Source: Anaerolineales bacterium (GTDB lineage Bacteria; Chloroflexota; Anaerolineae; Anaerolineales; Villigracilaceae). Taken from it: 15,519 nt of DNA. The notes beneath the pieces are model-generated. The model saw only the letters and a list, made by a program, of their open reading frames with translations. It did not search any database and had not been told where the DNA came from. Of the stretch, positions 1-7,005 are shown piece after piece. The stretch is from contig JADGQD010000026.1 in the NCBI GenBank assembly GCA_017882065.1, positions 1 through 15,519 on the forward strand, given 5' to 3'. Made by a program: the position numbers and the translations under genes. Each line of letters opens with the position of its first letter. Within the stretch, counting starts at the first letter, position 1.

Positions 1-1
1 T

Positions 2-256
2 GGCGAACGTCCCTGCCAGAAGGTCCTGCGCCTGAAGATCAAGTATATCGGTGAGCGCCGTGAGCGCAAGCCGGTTCTCACTAATCTGGAACGCGTCAGT
101 CGTCCTGGTCGCCGTGTCTATACCAAAAAACAGGAGATTCCCTGGGTACTTTCGGGCATTGGCGTAGCCATCCTGTCCACCCCTAAAGGCATCATGACTG
201 GCCAGCGAGCTCGCCAGTTGGGTGTGGGTGGTGAGATCCTCTGCAAGGTCTGGTAA
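2..256 (+). CDS. rpsH: 30S ribosomal protein S8, C-terminal part
   Basis: The 5' end lies outside the window; 84 codons remain of a protein usually about 130 residues long. S8 binds the central domain of 16S rRNA and is needed for platform assembly of the small subunit; in many bacteria it also represses the spc operon post-transcriptionally. The visible part has the family's end: SRPGRRVY, then GIGVAILSTPKGIMT, then the terminal VGGEILCKVW. The reading frame starts at base 2. It is followed 17 bases later by rplF, as in the standard spc order. Identity is seen directly from these motifs and supported by the neighbours. Confidence 0.96.
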   Translation, partial: GERPCQKVLRLKIKYIGERRERKPVLTNLERVSRPGRRVYTKKQEIPWVLSGIGVAILSTPKGIMTGQRARQLGVGGEILCKVW

Positions 257-273
257 GCGAGGAGGTAGATAAA

Positions 274-822
274 GTGTCTCGAGTTGGAAGAATGCCTGTG
301 GTTATCCCGGCTGGCGTGCAGATCGAACTCAATGGTTCGAGCGTGAGCGTGAAAGGCCCCAAGGGCGAAATGAAGCGCACGTTCTCCCCATTGGTCGGTA
401 TTGCTATGGAAAATGGTCAAATTGTTATTACTCGCAATTCTGACCTGCCCGCTGAGCGCGCTTTGCATGGGACTACCCGTGCAGTACTTGCGAATATGAT
501 TCAGGGCGTTAGCACCGGCTTTGAACGTGTTTTGGAAATCGAAGGTGTCGGTTATCGGGCCGAGATGAATGGCAAGAACCTGGTTCTAAATATGGGCTAT
601 TCGCACCCGGTAGAGATGGAACCGCCGGCAGGGATTTCCTTTGACGTTGAACAGAAAGCCCGCCTGGTGTTTGTGCGCGGCTTTGACAAGGAACTGGTCG
701 GCCAGACCGCGGCGAATGTCCGTAGTGTCCGCAAACCGGAACCGTATCATGGCAAAGGTCTGCATTATCAGGGCGAGAAGATCCGACGCAAGGCTGGCAA
801 GGCCGGAAAGGCGGCAAAGTAA
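274..822 (+). CDS. rplF: 50S ribosomal protein L6
   Basis: L6 binds 23S rRNA near the factor-binding site of the large subunit. The product has 182 residues, the usual family length. It opens with SRVGRMPVVIPAGV, and the C-terminal block RKPEPYHGKGLHYQGEKIRR (residues about 152-171) is the L6 signature, followed by a basic Lys/Gly/Ala tail. Two alpha/beta repeats of about 80 residues are expected from the family. I chose the GTG at 274 because AGGAGGT at 260-266 sits 7 bases upstream and the protein then begins as L6 proteins normally do. Three bases separate its stop from rplR, which suggests translational coupling. Confidence 0.97.
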   Translation: MSRVGRMPVVIPAGVQIELNGSSVSVKGPKGEMKRTFSPLVGIAMENGQIVITRNSDLPAERALHGTTRAVLANMIQGVSTGFERVLEIEGVGYRAEMNGKNLVLNMGYSHPVEMEPPAGISFDVEQKARLVFVRGFDKELVGQTAANVRSVRKPEPYHGKGLHYQGEKIRRKAGKAGKAAK

Positions 823-825
823 TCT

Positions 826-1191
826 ATGGCTGAGAAATCTCGTTCTGAAGCTCGCATCCGGCGGCATGCACGTGTGCGCAAGAATGTGCAAGGTACAGCG
901 CAGCGTCCCCGGTTGAGCGTCTTCCGTAGTCTCTCTGAAATTTACGCTCAAGTGATTGATGATCACATTGGGAATACCATTGTTTCCGCTTCGACCATTG
1001 ACGAGGAATTACGCGCCAAGATGAAAGGCCTGAAGAAATTCGAGCAGGCAAAATTGGTTGGCAAAGCAGTCGCCGAACGTGCGATGGGCAAGGGTGTGAA
1101 GGCGGTCGTGTTCGACCGCGGCGGTTTCAAGTATAGCGGCCGGGTTAAGGCTCTGGCCGATGGCGCCCGTGAAGGCGGCCTGGAATTCTAA
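826..1191 (+). CDS. rplR: 50S ribosomal protein L18
   Basis: L18 binds 5S rRNA, with L5 and L25 or its relatives, and places it in the central protuberance. The 121-residue product is of normal length. It has a basic N-terminus (residues 1-25, rich in Arg and Lys), the block RPRLSVFRSLSEIYAQVIDD, the helix KAVAERAMGKGVKAVVFDRG, and the ending ALADGAREGGLEF, which closely follows the family consensus. The ATG is four bases after the rplF stop. It lies between rplF and rpsE as in the canonical spc operon and has nothing unusual. Confidence 0.97.
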   Translation: MAEKSRSEARIRRHARVRKNVQGTAQRPRLSVFRSLSEIYAQVIDDHIGNTIVSASTIDEELRAKMKGLKKFEQAKLVGKAVAERAMGKGVKAVVFDRGGFKYSGRVKALADGAREGGLEF

Positions 1192-1210
1192 GGCCTGATT
1201 GGAGAACGCT

Positions 1211-1753
1211 ATGTTGAATTACCAGGTAAGAGCAGCTGAACAGCAAGCAGAAGCACTAGACGAGCGCGTCATTGAAATTGCCCGCGTGGCTAAAGTGGTC
1301 AAAGGTGGTCGCCGGTTCCGATTCCGCGTGACGTTGATCATGGGCGATAACCATGGCAAAGTGGGGTTGGGCGTCGGCAAGGCCAACGCCGTTCCGGATG
1401 CCATGCGCAAGGCCACCGATCGCGCCCGCAAGAACATGCACCAGGTCTTTCTTTTTGGGACGACTATCCCGCACGAAACGACCGGCAAGGTCGGCGGTGC
1501 GATCATCCTGCTCAAACCGGCTTCTCCCGGTACGGGCGTGATCGCGGGCGGCGGCGTGCGGGCTGTCCTTGAAGCAGTTGGTGTGCGCGATATCCTGACC
1601 AAATCGCTGGGTTCCTCCAATGTCCTGAACATTGTTCAGGCGACTCTCCAGGCGCTTGAAGAACTCAAGTCGCCACAGGAAGAGGCGGCCCGGCGCGGCA
1701 AGCCCATTGAAGAACTGCTGCCGTACTGGGAAAGGAGAAAGAAGCATGGCTAA
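1211..1753 (+). CDS. rpsE: 30S ribosomal protein S5
   Basis: S5 sits at the back of the small subunit near the mRNA entry and helps decoding fidelity. The N-terminal S5 fold related to the dsRNA-binding domain is seen as VIEIARVAKVVKGGRRFRFR through GDNHGKVGLGVGKANAVPDA, with the second domain PGTGVIAGGGVRAVLEAVGV and KSLGSSNVLN after it. I start at the ATG at 1211, giving 180 residues: GGAG at 1201-1204 is 6 bases upstream. A TTG at 1199 would add four residues, but has no ribosome binding site. The last 8 bases overlap rpmD, so the two are probably translationally coupled. Confidence 0.96.
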   Translation: MLNYQVRAAEQQAEALDERVIEIARVAKVVKGGRRFRFRVTLIMGDNHGKVGLGVGKANAVPDAMRKATDRARKNMHQVFLFGTTIPHETTGKVGGAIILLKPASPGTGVIAGGGVRAVLEAVGVRDILTKSLGSSNVLNIVQATLQALEELKSPQEEAARRGKPIEELLPYWERRKKHG

Positions 1754-1940
1754 AAAAGTCGAAGGCAAAACTATTAAGGTGACACTGGTACGCAGCCCGA
1801 TCGGCTTTCCGGTGCCGCAAAAGGCAACTGTAAAAGCCTTGGGGCTGCGCCATCTCAACCAGACTGTGGAACACAATGACACACCTGCAATACGTGGTAT
1901 GTTGATGAAAGTTATCCACTTGATTCGTGTTGAAGAATAG
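1746..1940 (+). CDS. rpmD: 50S ribosomal protein L30
   Basis: A 64-residue large-subunit protein, the normal bacterial length for L30. The sequence reads KTIKVTLVRSPIGFPVPQKA, then LGLRHLNQTVEHNDTPAIRG and MLMKVIHLIRVEE, which fits the family's pattern of a strand followed by two helices. The ATG lies inside the end of rpsE, in another frame, with 8 bases of overlap; AAAGGAG-like bases at about 1731-1737 inside rpsE serve as its ribosome binding site. An upstream ATG in the same frame at 1632 is only the shadow of rpsE and is not used. Position between rpsE and rplO is the standard one. Confidence 0.95.
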   Translation: MAKKVEGKTIKVTLVRSPIGFPVPQKATVKALGLRHLNQTVEHNDTPAIRGMLMKVIHLIRVEE

Positions 1941-1948
1941 GGACGAAG

Positions 1949-2401
1949 ATGAAACTGAACGATCTCAAACCCAATCCAGGGTCCAAAAAGAACCGCAAAC
2001 GCGTTGGACGAGGTATTTCTGCTGGTCAGGGAAAGACGGCTGGCCGCGGCACCAAAGGCCAGAACTCCCGCTCCGGTTCGGGCGGGCACCTGGCCCGGCA
2101 AGGCGGTCAGCTGCCGTTCTTCCGCCGCCTGCCGTTCGTGCGTGGCAAGGGTTTTACCCCACCGAACGAAGTTGAATTTAACGAAATCAATCTCGACCAG
2201 TTATCCTCCTTCAAAGCCAACGCCGAAATCACGCCCGAAACCCTTGACCAGGCTCGTCTGATCCGCGACCCGCGCAACCCGGTTGCGCTTATGGGGCGCG
2301 GTGAACTGAAGACCGCCCTGAAGGTGCGGGTAGATCGCGTGACCAAGAGCGCCAAGGCAAAAATCGAAGCCGCCGGTGGCACGGTGGAACTGATTGGATA
2401 A
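1949..2401 (+). CDS. rplO: 50S ribosomal protein L15
   Basis: L15 is a late-assembly protein of the large subunit with a long basic extension into 23S rRNA. The 150-residue product has this Gly/Arg-rich extension at residues about 12-55 (GRGISAGQGKTAGRGTKGQN, then SGSGGHLARQGGQLPFFRRL), the conserved GFTPPNEVEFNEINLDQL block, and the C-terminal globular part ending in KIEAAGGTVELIG. It starts 9 bases after the rpmD stop, with GGACGA just upstream. secY follows, as in most bacterial spc operons. Confidence 0.97.
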   Translation: MKLNDLKPNPGSKKNRKRVGRGISAGQGKTAGRGTKGQNSRSGSGGHLARQGGQLPFFRRLPFVRGKGFTPPNEVEFNEINLDQLSSFKANAEITPETLDQARLIRDPRNPVALMGRGELKTALKVRVDRVTKSAKAKIEAAGGTVELIG

Positions 2402-2425
2402 CTCGTTCCTGCGAGGAGCCCCTTT

Positions 2426-3796
2426 ATGAAAAACCCATTTTCGGGTGTGCGTTACCTCTGGAAGTCACAGGATATCCGTCGCAAACTGATTGTGACCCTG
2501 ATCATTCTGGTTATCTACCGGTTGGCAGCCAACGTCCCTGTGCCGGGTATTGATGGAGCTGCTCTCAAGTCGTTGATGCAGAACCTGAGTAGTACGGGGT
2601 CATTTTTTGCTTTTCTTGACCTGCTCTCTGGTGGCACGGTCTCGCACTTCTCGTTGCTGTCCATGGGCGTCTACCCGTACATCACGGCGCAGATTATCCT
2701 GCAATTGCTGACTCCAATCTTCCCTGCGCTCCAACGAAAAATGGAAGAGGATCCGCGCGAGGCTCGCAAGTGGCAGGAAAAGTGGACTTATTATCTGGCT
2801 GTACCGATGGCTGCACTATCCGCCCTTGGTCAGATTAACATCTTCAACTCGTATTCAGCCAGGAGTTCTGGAGCTACGATTGTTCCCTTTGGGTTCACAA
2901 GCGCACTCTGGCTTCCCTCGCTGACGGTCCTGGTTACGATGATTGGCGGAACGATGTTTGCCATCTGGCTGGGCGAGTTGATCTCTGAATATGGCATTCG
3001 TGGTCAGGGCCTCTCCCTGATAATCTTTGCCGGTATCGTGGCTCGTATTCCGTCCCAATTCGGTACACTCCTGGCGGATAAGCAGTATGGTTGGATCCTG
3101 GTGGTTGCGATGGTTGTAGTGATGGTGGCGGTTATCTACGCCATTGTTTACGTGCAACAAGGACGCCGCTATATGCCGGTCATGTATCCGGGTCGGCGCG
3201 TTGGCAACCGGATGTCCATGCCGGTCAAAGGAACTCTGCCGTTGATGGTTAACCTGGCAGGCATGATCCCGCTCATCTTTGCCAGCGCCATCCTCCAGTT
3301 CCCGGCGATTATTTCAAGTTACTTCACCGGTTCAAAGTTCGCCTGGGTGGCAAATTTTGCCACAACTACGCAAACTACCTTTAGCCCAAATTCATGGGTC
3401 TACCAACTAATGTACTTCCTGATGGTGGTGGTCTTCACTTTCTTCTACACTGACGTGATGTTCTCCCAGCAAAATTATGGTGAGAATCTGAAGAAAGTTG
3501 GTGCGCAGATTCCAGGCATCAATCGTGGCGCCCCGACTCAGAAATACCTGACTAAGGTCCAGCGCCGTATTACGCTCCCCGGTGCGCTGTTCCTGGGTTT
3601 GGTTGCTGTCTTGGGATATCTCATCAACCTGCTCCTGAAAGCGGTAGGCATTGGAGCCGCATTGTCGTCCACATCCATTTTCCTGGTTTCGTCGGCTGGT
3701 CTGCTCATCGTAGTGGGTGTCGTCCGCGATACCTTCATGAATATTGACGCCGAACTGAAACTGCACGGCTACGATGATGCCCGGCTGGTGAAATAG
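2426..3796 (+). CDS. secY: Protein translocase subunit SecY
   Basis: SecY is the channel-forming subunit of the Sec translocon in the cytoplasmic membrane; it works with SecE, SecG, SecA and the ribosome. The product has 456 residues, somewhat longer than the typical 430-440. Ten hydrophobic segments are expected and the hydrophobic stretches agree. Clear signatures are DIRRKLIVTLIILVIYRLAA near residue 16, FSLLSMGVYPYITAQIILQL around residue 74, RRYMPVMYPGRRVGNRM in the cytoplasmic loop, then NLAGMIPLIFASAILQFPAI, and ENLKKVGAQIPGINRG before the last membrane pair. GAGGAG at 2412-2417 supports the ATG. adk follows after 8 bases, so it belongs to the same transcript. Confidence 0.97.
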   Translation: MKNPFSGVRYLWKSQDIRRKLIVTLIILVIYRLAANVPVPGIDGAALKSLMQNLSSTGSFFAFLDLLSGGTVSHFSLLSMGVYPYITAQIILQLLTPIFPALQRKMEEDPREARKWQEKWTYYLAVPMAALSALGQINIFNSYSARSSGATIVPFGFTSALWLPSLTVLVTMIGGTMFAIWLGELISEYGIRGQGLSLIIFAGIVARIPSQFGTLLADKQYGWILVVAMVVVMVAVIYAIVYVQQGRRYMPVMYPGRRVGNRMSMPVKGTLPLMVNLAGMIPLIFASAILQFPAIISSYFTGSKFAWVANFATTTQTTFSPNSWVYQLMYFLMVVVFTFFYTDVMFSQQNYGENLKKVGAQIPGINRGAPTQKYLTKVQRRITLPGALFLGLVAVLGYLINLLLKAVGIGAALSSTSIFLVSSAGLLIVVGVVRDTFMNIDAELKLHGYDDARLVK

Positions 3797-3804
3797 GCTC
3801 AGGC

Positions 3805-4455
3805 ATGCCCACTTACATCGTTCTTCTCGGACCTCCCGGTGTTGGTAAAGGTACTCAGGCGAAACTCATCGCTGAAACTACCGGTCTGCCGCACGTTTCT
3901 TCGGGTGATCTTTTTCGGGAGAACATTAAGAACGAGACCGAACTCGGTAAACTGGCCCAGTCCTTTATGAACAAAGGCGAATTGGTCCCTGACGATGTAA
4001 CTATCAGCATGATTCGTGACCGGCTCTCCCGCCCGGACTGCAAAGGCGGTGTCCTGCTGGATGGCTTCCCACGTACTACAGTGCAGGCAGATTCCCTGGC
4101 GAGCCTGTTGGCTGAGTTTGATGGCAAAGTGAACTATGTGCCGTATATCTCTGCCTCCGAGACCACGCTGATCGAGCGTCTGAGCGGACGCTGGACCTGC
4201 AAAGCGCAGGGACACGTTTTCCACGAGAAGCACAACCCTCCGCAAAGAACCGGCGTTTGTGACTTCGATGGATCACAGCTTTATCAACGCGATGATGACA
4301 GGTCCGAGACGGTCTCACGGCGCATCCAGGTCTATTTTGCACAGACCGCACCCCTGATCGCTTACTACCGTGAGCGCGGCCTGCTTTCTGAAATTGACGG
4401 CGCCCAGCCGATTGAAAAAGTAACTGCCGACCTGTTGGTAGTACTCAGGAAATAA
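3805..4455 (+). CDS. adk: Adenylate kinase
   Basis: Cytosolic enzyme that interconverts ATP + AMP and two ADP. The product has 216 residues, the long bacterial type with a LID domain. Visible motifs: P-loop GPPGVGKGT at residues 9-17, SSGDLFREN at 32-40, DGFPRT at 86-91 (AMP and phosphate contacts), and the LID at about 129-165. In zinc-containing family members the LID has Cys-x2-Cys and Cys-x2-Cys/Asp. Here the positions read C132, Q135, C152 and D155, so the second cysteine is a glutamine. Located between secY and map, the usual place. The upstream ribosome binding site is weak (CAGGC), possibly compensated by coupling to secY. Confidence 0.97.
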   Translation: MPTYIVLLGPPGVGKGTQAKLIAETTGLPHVSSGDLFRENIKNETELGKLAQSFMNKGELVPDDVTISMIRDRLSRPDCKGGVLLDGFPRTTVQADSLASLLAEFDGKVNYVPYISASETTLIERLSGRWTCKAQGHVFHEKHNPPQRTGVCDFDGSQLYQRDDDRSETVSRRIQVYFAQTAPLIAYYRERGLLSEIDGAQPIEKVTADLLVVLRK

Positions 4456-4457
4456 GG

Positions 4458-5225
4458 ATGAGCTGGGATCGCGATATTAGTATTAAAAATGCAGCTGAAA
4501 TTGCTCTGATGCGTGAAGCTGGACGCCTCAACGCCGAAGCGTTGGCGGCCGTTCGAGAACTTTTACAACCTGGCGTTACCACCGCAGACCTCAACGCGGC
4601 TGCTGAGGAAATTCTGCAGAAGCATGGCGCTTACTCACCGTTCAAGAACTACGGTCGGCCTCCATTCCCCGGTTCCATCTGTGTCAGCATCAACGAGCAG
4701 TTGGTGCACGGCATCCCTGGTAATCGTAAACTCCAGGAAGGCGATATCGTCTCTGTGGATTGCGGAACAGTTCTGGAAGGGTTTATTGGTGACTCGGCTT
4801 TTACGGCCGGAGTAGGGGAGATCTCTCCGATGGCCAGGAAGCTGATCGAAGCCACCGAGCAGGCATTGTATGTTGGTATCGCCATGATGCGATCCGGAAA
4901 TAAAACGGGCGATGTCTCTGCTGCCATCCAGCAGTATGTCGAGGCTCAAGGATTTCACGTAGTCCGTGAATATACCGGACACGGCGTTGGCCGGAAAATG
5001 CACGAAGGGCCGCAGGTACCGAACTATGGCACTCCAGGCACCGGGGTCCTGTTGCGACCGGGTATGACAATAGCTCTCGAACCGATGGTACTCATCGGTA
5101 CGCACCGGACCCGTGTTCTGTCCAACCAGTGGACGGTTGTCTCTGCTGACGGATCTCTGACGGCCCACCAGGAACATTCGGTGGCCATCACCGAGGGCGA
5201 CCCTCTCGTCCTGACTGTCCCGTGA
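4458..5225 (+). CDS. map: Methionine aminopeptidase, type I
   Basis: Removes the initiator methionine from nascent proteins in the cytosol. The 255-residue product has the pita-bread fold markers and all five metal ligands: D101 in SVDCG, D112 in GDSAFT, H175 in GHGVGRKMHEGP, E208 in ALEPM and E239 in HQEHSVAIT. H84 in HGIPG is the conserved substrate-side histidine. AGGA at 4447-4450, inside the end of adk, is 7 bases before the ATG; only two bases separate the stop of adk from this start. It ends the spc block. infA, often the next gene in bacteria, is not present. Confidence 0.97.
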   Translation: MSWDRDISIKNAAEIALMREAGRLNAEALAAVRELLQPGVTTADLNAAAEEILQKHGAYSPFKNYGRPPFPGSICVSINEQLVHGIPGNRKLQEGDIVSVDCGTVLEGFIGDSAFTAGVGEISPMARKLIEATEQALYVGIAMMRSGNKTGDVSAAIQQYVEAQGFHVVREYTGHGVGRKMHEGPQVPNYGTPGTGVLLRPGMTIALEPMVLIGTHRTRVLSNQWTVVSADGSLTAHQEHSVAITEGDPLVLTVP

Positions 5226-5249
5226 AACCTTGCGAGACACCGCAGAAAC

Positions 5250-5278
5250 TGGACGGATACGAGTAGAACAAGTATAAT
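5250..5278 (+). promoter_or_regulatory. Candidate promoter for rpmJ and the alpha operon
   Basis: A perfect TATAAT at 5273-5278 lies 17 bases after TGGACG (5250-5255), which matches four of six bases of TTGACA. It is in the only sizeable gap of the spc-alpha region, 42 bases before the rpmJ start. A second ribosome binding site candidate, AAGGAG at 5306-5311, precedes the rpmJ ATG. Sequence-based inference; no terminator is seen between map and this site, so read-through from the spc operon is also likely. Confidence 0.55.
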
Positions 5279-5320
5279 TCAACGTTTGGCTTTACTACCA
5301 TAAGTAAGGAGAAAGCAATC

Positions 5321-5434
5321 ATGAAAGTAAGCCCCTCCATTCGCAAGCGCTGTGCGAAGTGCAAGATTGTCAAGCGCAAAGGCAGATTGTTCATCATCTG
5401 CGAAAATCCGAAGCACAAACAGCGACAAGGATAG
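5321..5434 (+). CDS. rpmJ: 50S ribosomal protein L36
   Basis: A 37-residue zinc-ribbon protein of the large subunit that binds 23S rRNA near the GTPase-associated region. It reads MKVSPSIRKRCAKCKIVKRK and ends CENPKHKQRQG. The metal ligands of the zinc-binding form are intact: C11, C14, C27 and H32. It is the first gene after the promoter at 5250-5278, and AAGGAG at 5306-5311 is a good ribosome binding site. rpsM begins 12 bases later. Length and motifs match the family exactly, so the call is secure despite the small size. Confidence 0.97.
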   Translation: MKVSPSIRKRCAKCKIVKRKGRLFIICENPKHKQRQG

Positions 5435-5445
5435 GATAAGGATAT

Positions 5446-5832
5446 ATGGCAAGAATTGAAGGTGTTGACCTGCCGCGCAATAAGCGCGTCGAAGTGGGCC
5501 TGAATTACCTATTCGGCATCGGTCCTGCGCGTTCGCGCGAGATTCTCGCTGCGACCAAGATTCCCCCGGATACGCGCGTCAAAGACCTGACCGAATCCGA
5601 AGTTGCGGCCATCCGCGATTACATTTCTAAGAACTGGAAAGTCGAAGGCGACCTGCGCCGCCAGGAGCAGTTGAATATCAAGCGTCTGGTGGAAATTGGC
5701 TGCTACCGCGGCCTGCGTCATCGCCGCAACCTGCCCGTACATGGGCAGCGCACCCGCACGAATGCCCGCACCCGCAAGGGTATCAAGAAGACAGTGGCCG
5801 GACGCGGACGCCGCAAGGGCGGTAAGAAGTAA
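5446..5832 (+). CDS. rpsM: 30S ribosomal protein S13
   Basis: S13 sits in the head of the small subunit, contacts S19 and the P-site tRNA, and forms bridges to the large subunit. The 128-residue product shows MARIEGVDLPRNKRVEVGLN, the helix-hairpin-helix part LFGIGPARSREILAATKI, and the conserved basic tail RGLRHRRNLPVHGQRTRTNA followed by RTRKGIKKTVAGRGR. AAGG at 5438-5441 precedes the ATG. Placement between rpmJ and rpsK is the standard alpha-operon order. Confidence 0.97.
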   Translation: MARIEGVDLPRNKRVEVGLNYLFGIGPARSREILAATKIPPDTRVKDLTESEVAAIRDYISKNWKVEGDLRRQEQLNIKRLVEIGCYRGLRHRRNLPVHGQRTRTNARTRKGIKKTVAGRGRRKGGKK

Positions 5833-5859
5833 TCCGGAAACAGGAACTAGAGAGGTATT

Positions 5860-6264
5860 ATGGCTCAGACTGTACGTTCGGCGCGCCGCTCAAGTGGCGC
5901 TAAAAAAGGTAAGCGCACGCTGTCTTCTGGACAGGTGCATGTCTTCGCATCGTTCAACAATACAATTGTGACTGTGACCGACCCCGACGGCAACACCCTA
6001 TGCTGGGGGAGCGCTGGCTCGGTGGGCTTTAAAGGATCACGCAAGAGCACACCCTTCGCTGCCCGTCTGGCGGCTGAGCAGGCTATCAAGGCTGCCCAGG
6101 CAATGGGCATTCAGGAAGTGGATGTTATCGTCACAGGTCCTGGTCCTGGCCGCGAGAATGCCATTCGCGCCGTTCAGGCGATGGGACTGAAGGTCAAGTC
6201 AATCGCGGACATTACCCCGGTGCCGCACAATGGTTGCCGGCCTCCAAAGAAGCGTCGCGTCTAG
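5860..6264 (+). CDS. rpsK: 30S ribosomal protein S11
   Basis: S11 lies on the platform of the small subunit near the mRNA exit and the anti-Shine-Dalgarno end of 16S rRNA. The 134-residue product has a basic N-terminus, VHVFASFNNTIVTVTDPDGN, then WGSAGSVGFKGSRKSTPFAA, the GPGPGRENAIRAV loop, and the C-terminal ITPVPHNGCRPPKKRRV, all signatures of the family. GAGAGG at 5849-5854 is just upstream of the ATG. It starts 27 bases after rpsM. Confidence 0.97.
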   Translation: MAQTVRSARRSSGAKKGKRTLSSGQVHVFASFNNTIVTVTDPDGNTLCWGSAGSVGFKGSRKSTPFAARLAAEQAIKAAQAMGIQEVDVIVTGPGPGRENAIRAVQAMGLKVKSIADITPVPHNGCRPPKKRRV

Positions 6265-6288
6265 TTTTGGTGAGAGAGGTTAGTAAGT

Positions 6289-6948
6289 ATGGCGAAATAT
6301 ACTGGGCCGGCCTGTAAACTGTGCCGGCGTGAAGGTGAAAAATTGTTCCTCAAAGGAGAGCGTTGCTTTTCTCCCAAGTGTGCTTTTGAACGCCGCAGTT
6401 TCGCCCCGGGCCAGCATGGCCCGACCGGCAGCCGCGGCAGCCGCGGCGGTCGGGGCGGCGCCGGGCGTGTATCTGACTATTCCAAGCAGTTACGTGCCAA
6501 GCAGAAAGCCCGTCGCGTCTACGGCGTTTTTGAGCGCCAGTTCCGCCGCTACTACGGCCATGCCATCCGGGCGCGCGGTGTCACGGGTCTAATGCTGTTG
6601 CAGATCCTGGAATCTCGCCTGGACAATGTTGTCTTCCGGCTGGGTTTTGCTTCAAGCCGCGCCCAGGCTCGTTTGCTGGTCACTCATGGTCATTTCACCG
6701 TTAATGGCCGTCGCACGGATGTTCCGTCCATGAACCTGGACGTGGGGGACGTGCTTGCAGTGCGCACAGGCTCGTTGGACGCCACGTACTTTAAAGAACT
6801 GGCTCCACTGGCCGAGACGCGCAATGCTCCGGTTTGGCTGAGTCGTGACATCAAAACGCTTTCAGGCAGCGTGTTGCGGATGCCTGAGCGCCCCGAGATT
6901 GATGGCAACCTGAACGAGCAGTTGATCGTCGAGTACTACTCGCGCTAA
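6289..6948 (+). CDS. rpsD: 30S ribosomal protein S4, four-cysteine form
   Basis: S4 nucleates assembly of the 16S 5' domain and, in many bacteria, regulates the alpha operon by binding its own mRNA. The product has 219 residues, longer than the usual 200-208. The N-terminus carries C9, C12, C26 and C31, the zinc-binding pattern of the metal-dependent S4 paralogue type. RRVYGVFERQFRRYY begins the core, and the RNA-binding S4 domain is at about 108-170 (SRLDNVVFRLGFASSRAQAR, then VTHGHFTVNGRRTDVPS). Residues 47-59 form a Gly/Ser/Arg-rich insertion where family members usually have a short basic linker before the conserved SDY. GAGAGG at 6272-6277 helps place the start. Confidence 0.97.
   Translation: MAKYTGPACKLCRREGEKLFLKGERCFSPKCAFERRSFAPGQHGPTGSRGSRGGRGGAGRVSDYSKQLRAKQKARRVYGVFERQFRRYYGHAIRARGVTGLMLLQILESRLDNVVFRLGFASSRAQARLLVTHGHFTVNGRRTDVPSMNLDVGDVLAVRTGSLDATYFKELAPLAETRNAPVWLSRDIKTLSGSVLRMPERPEIDGNLNEQLIVEYYSR
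6427..6444 (+). repeat. Two perfect 9-base tandem repeats inside rpsD
   Basis: GGCAGCCGC occurs twice in a row, followed by degenerate GGCGGTCGG and GGCGGCGCC units. In frame it encodes Gly-Ser-Arg twice, then Gly-Gly-Arg and Gly-Gly-Ala (S4 residues 47-58). The repeat is the DNA basis of the length gain in S4 and looks like replication slippage. Confidence 0.7.
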
Positions 6949-6970
6949 TCCGAGTCCACTGTATTAAACG

Positions 6971-6992
6971 CGGCGTGCCGTTTTGTACGCCG
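6971..6992 (+). promoter_or_regulatory. Stem-loop ahead of rpoA
   Basis: CGGCGTGC (6971-6978) pairs with GTACGCCG (6985-6992): eight pairs, one of them G-U, around a CGTTTT loop. It lies between rpsD and rpoA and ends two bases before the GAGAGG ribosome binding site (6995-7000). There is no T-tract after it, so it is not a standard terminator. A role in modulating translation or mRNA processing between the ribosomal genes and rpoA is inference. Confidence 0.4.
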
Positions 6993-7005
6993 ATGAGAGG
7001 GTACC

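Noticed and set aside
1199..1210. TTG at 1199 as the rpsE start
   Set aside because: No ribosome binding site precedes it, while GGAG at 1201-1204 is ideally spaced for the ATG at 1211.
1256..2101. 281-codon minus-strand ORF over rpsE, rpmD and rplO
   Set aside because: It crosses three certain ribosomal genes and has no recognisable domain; it is a codon-bias shadow.
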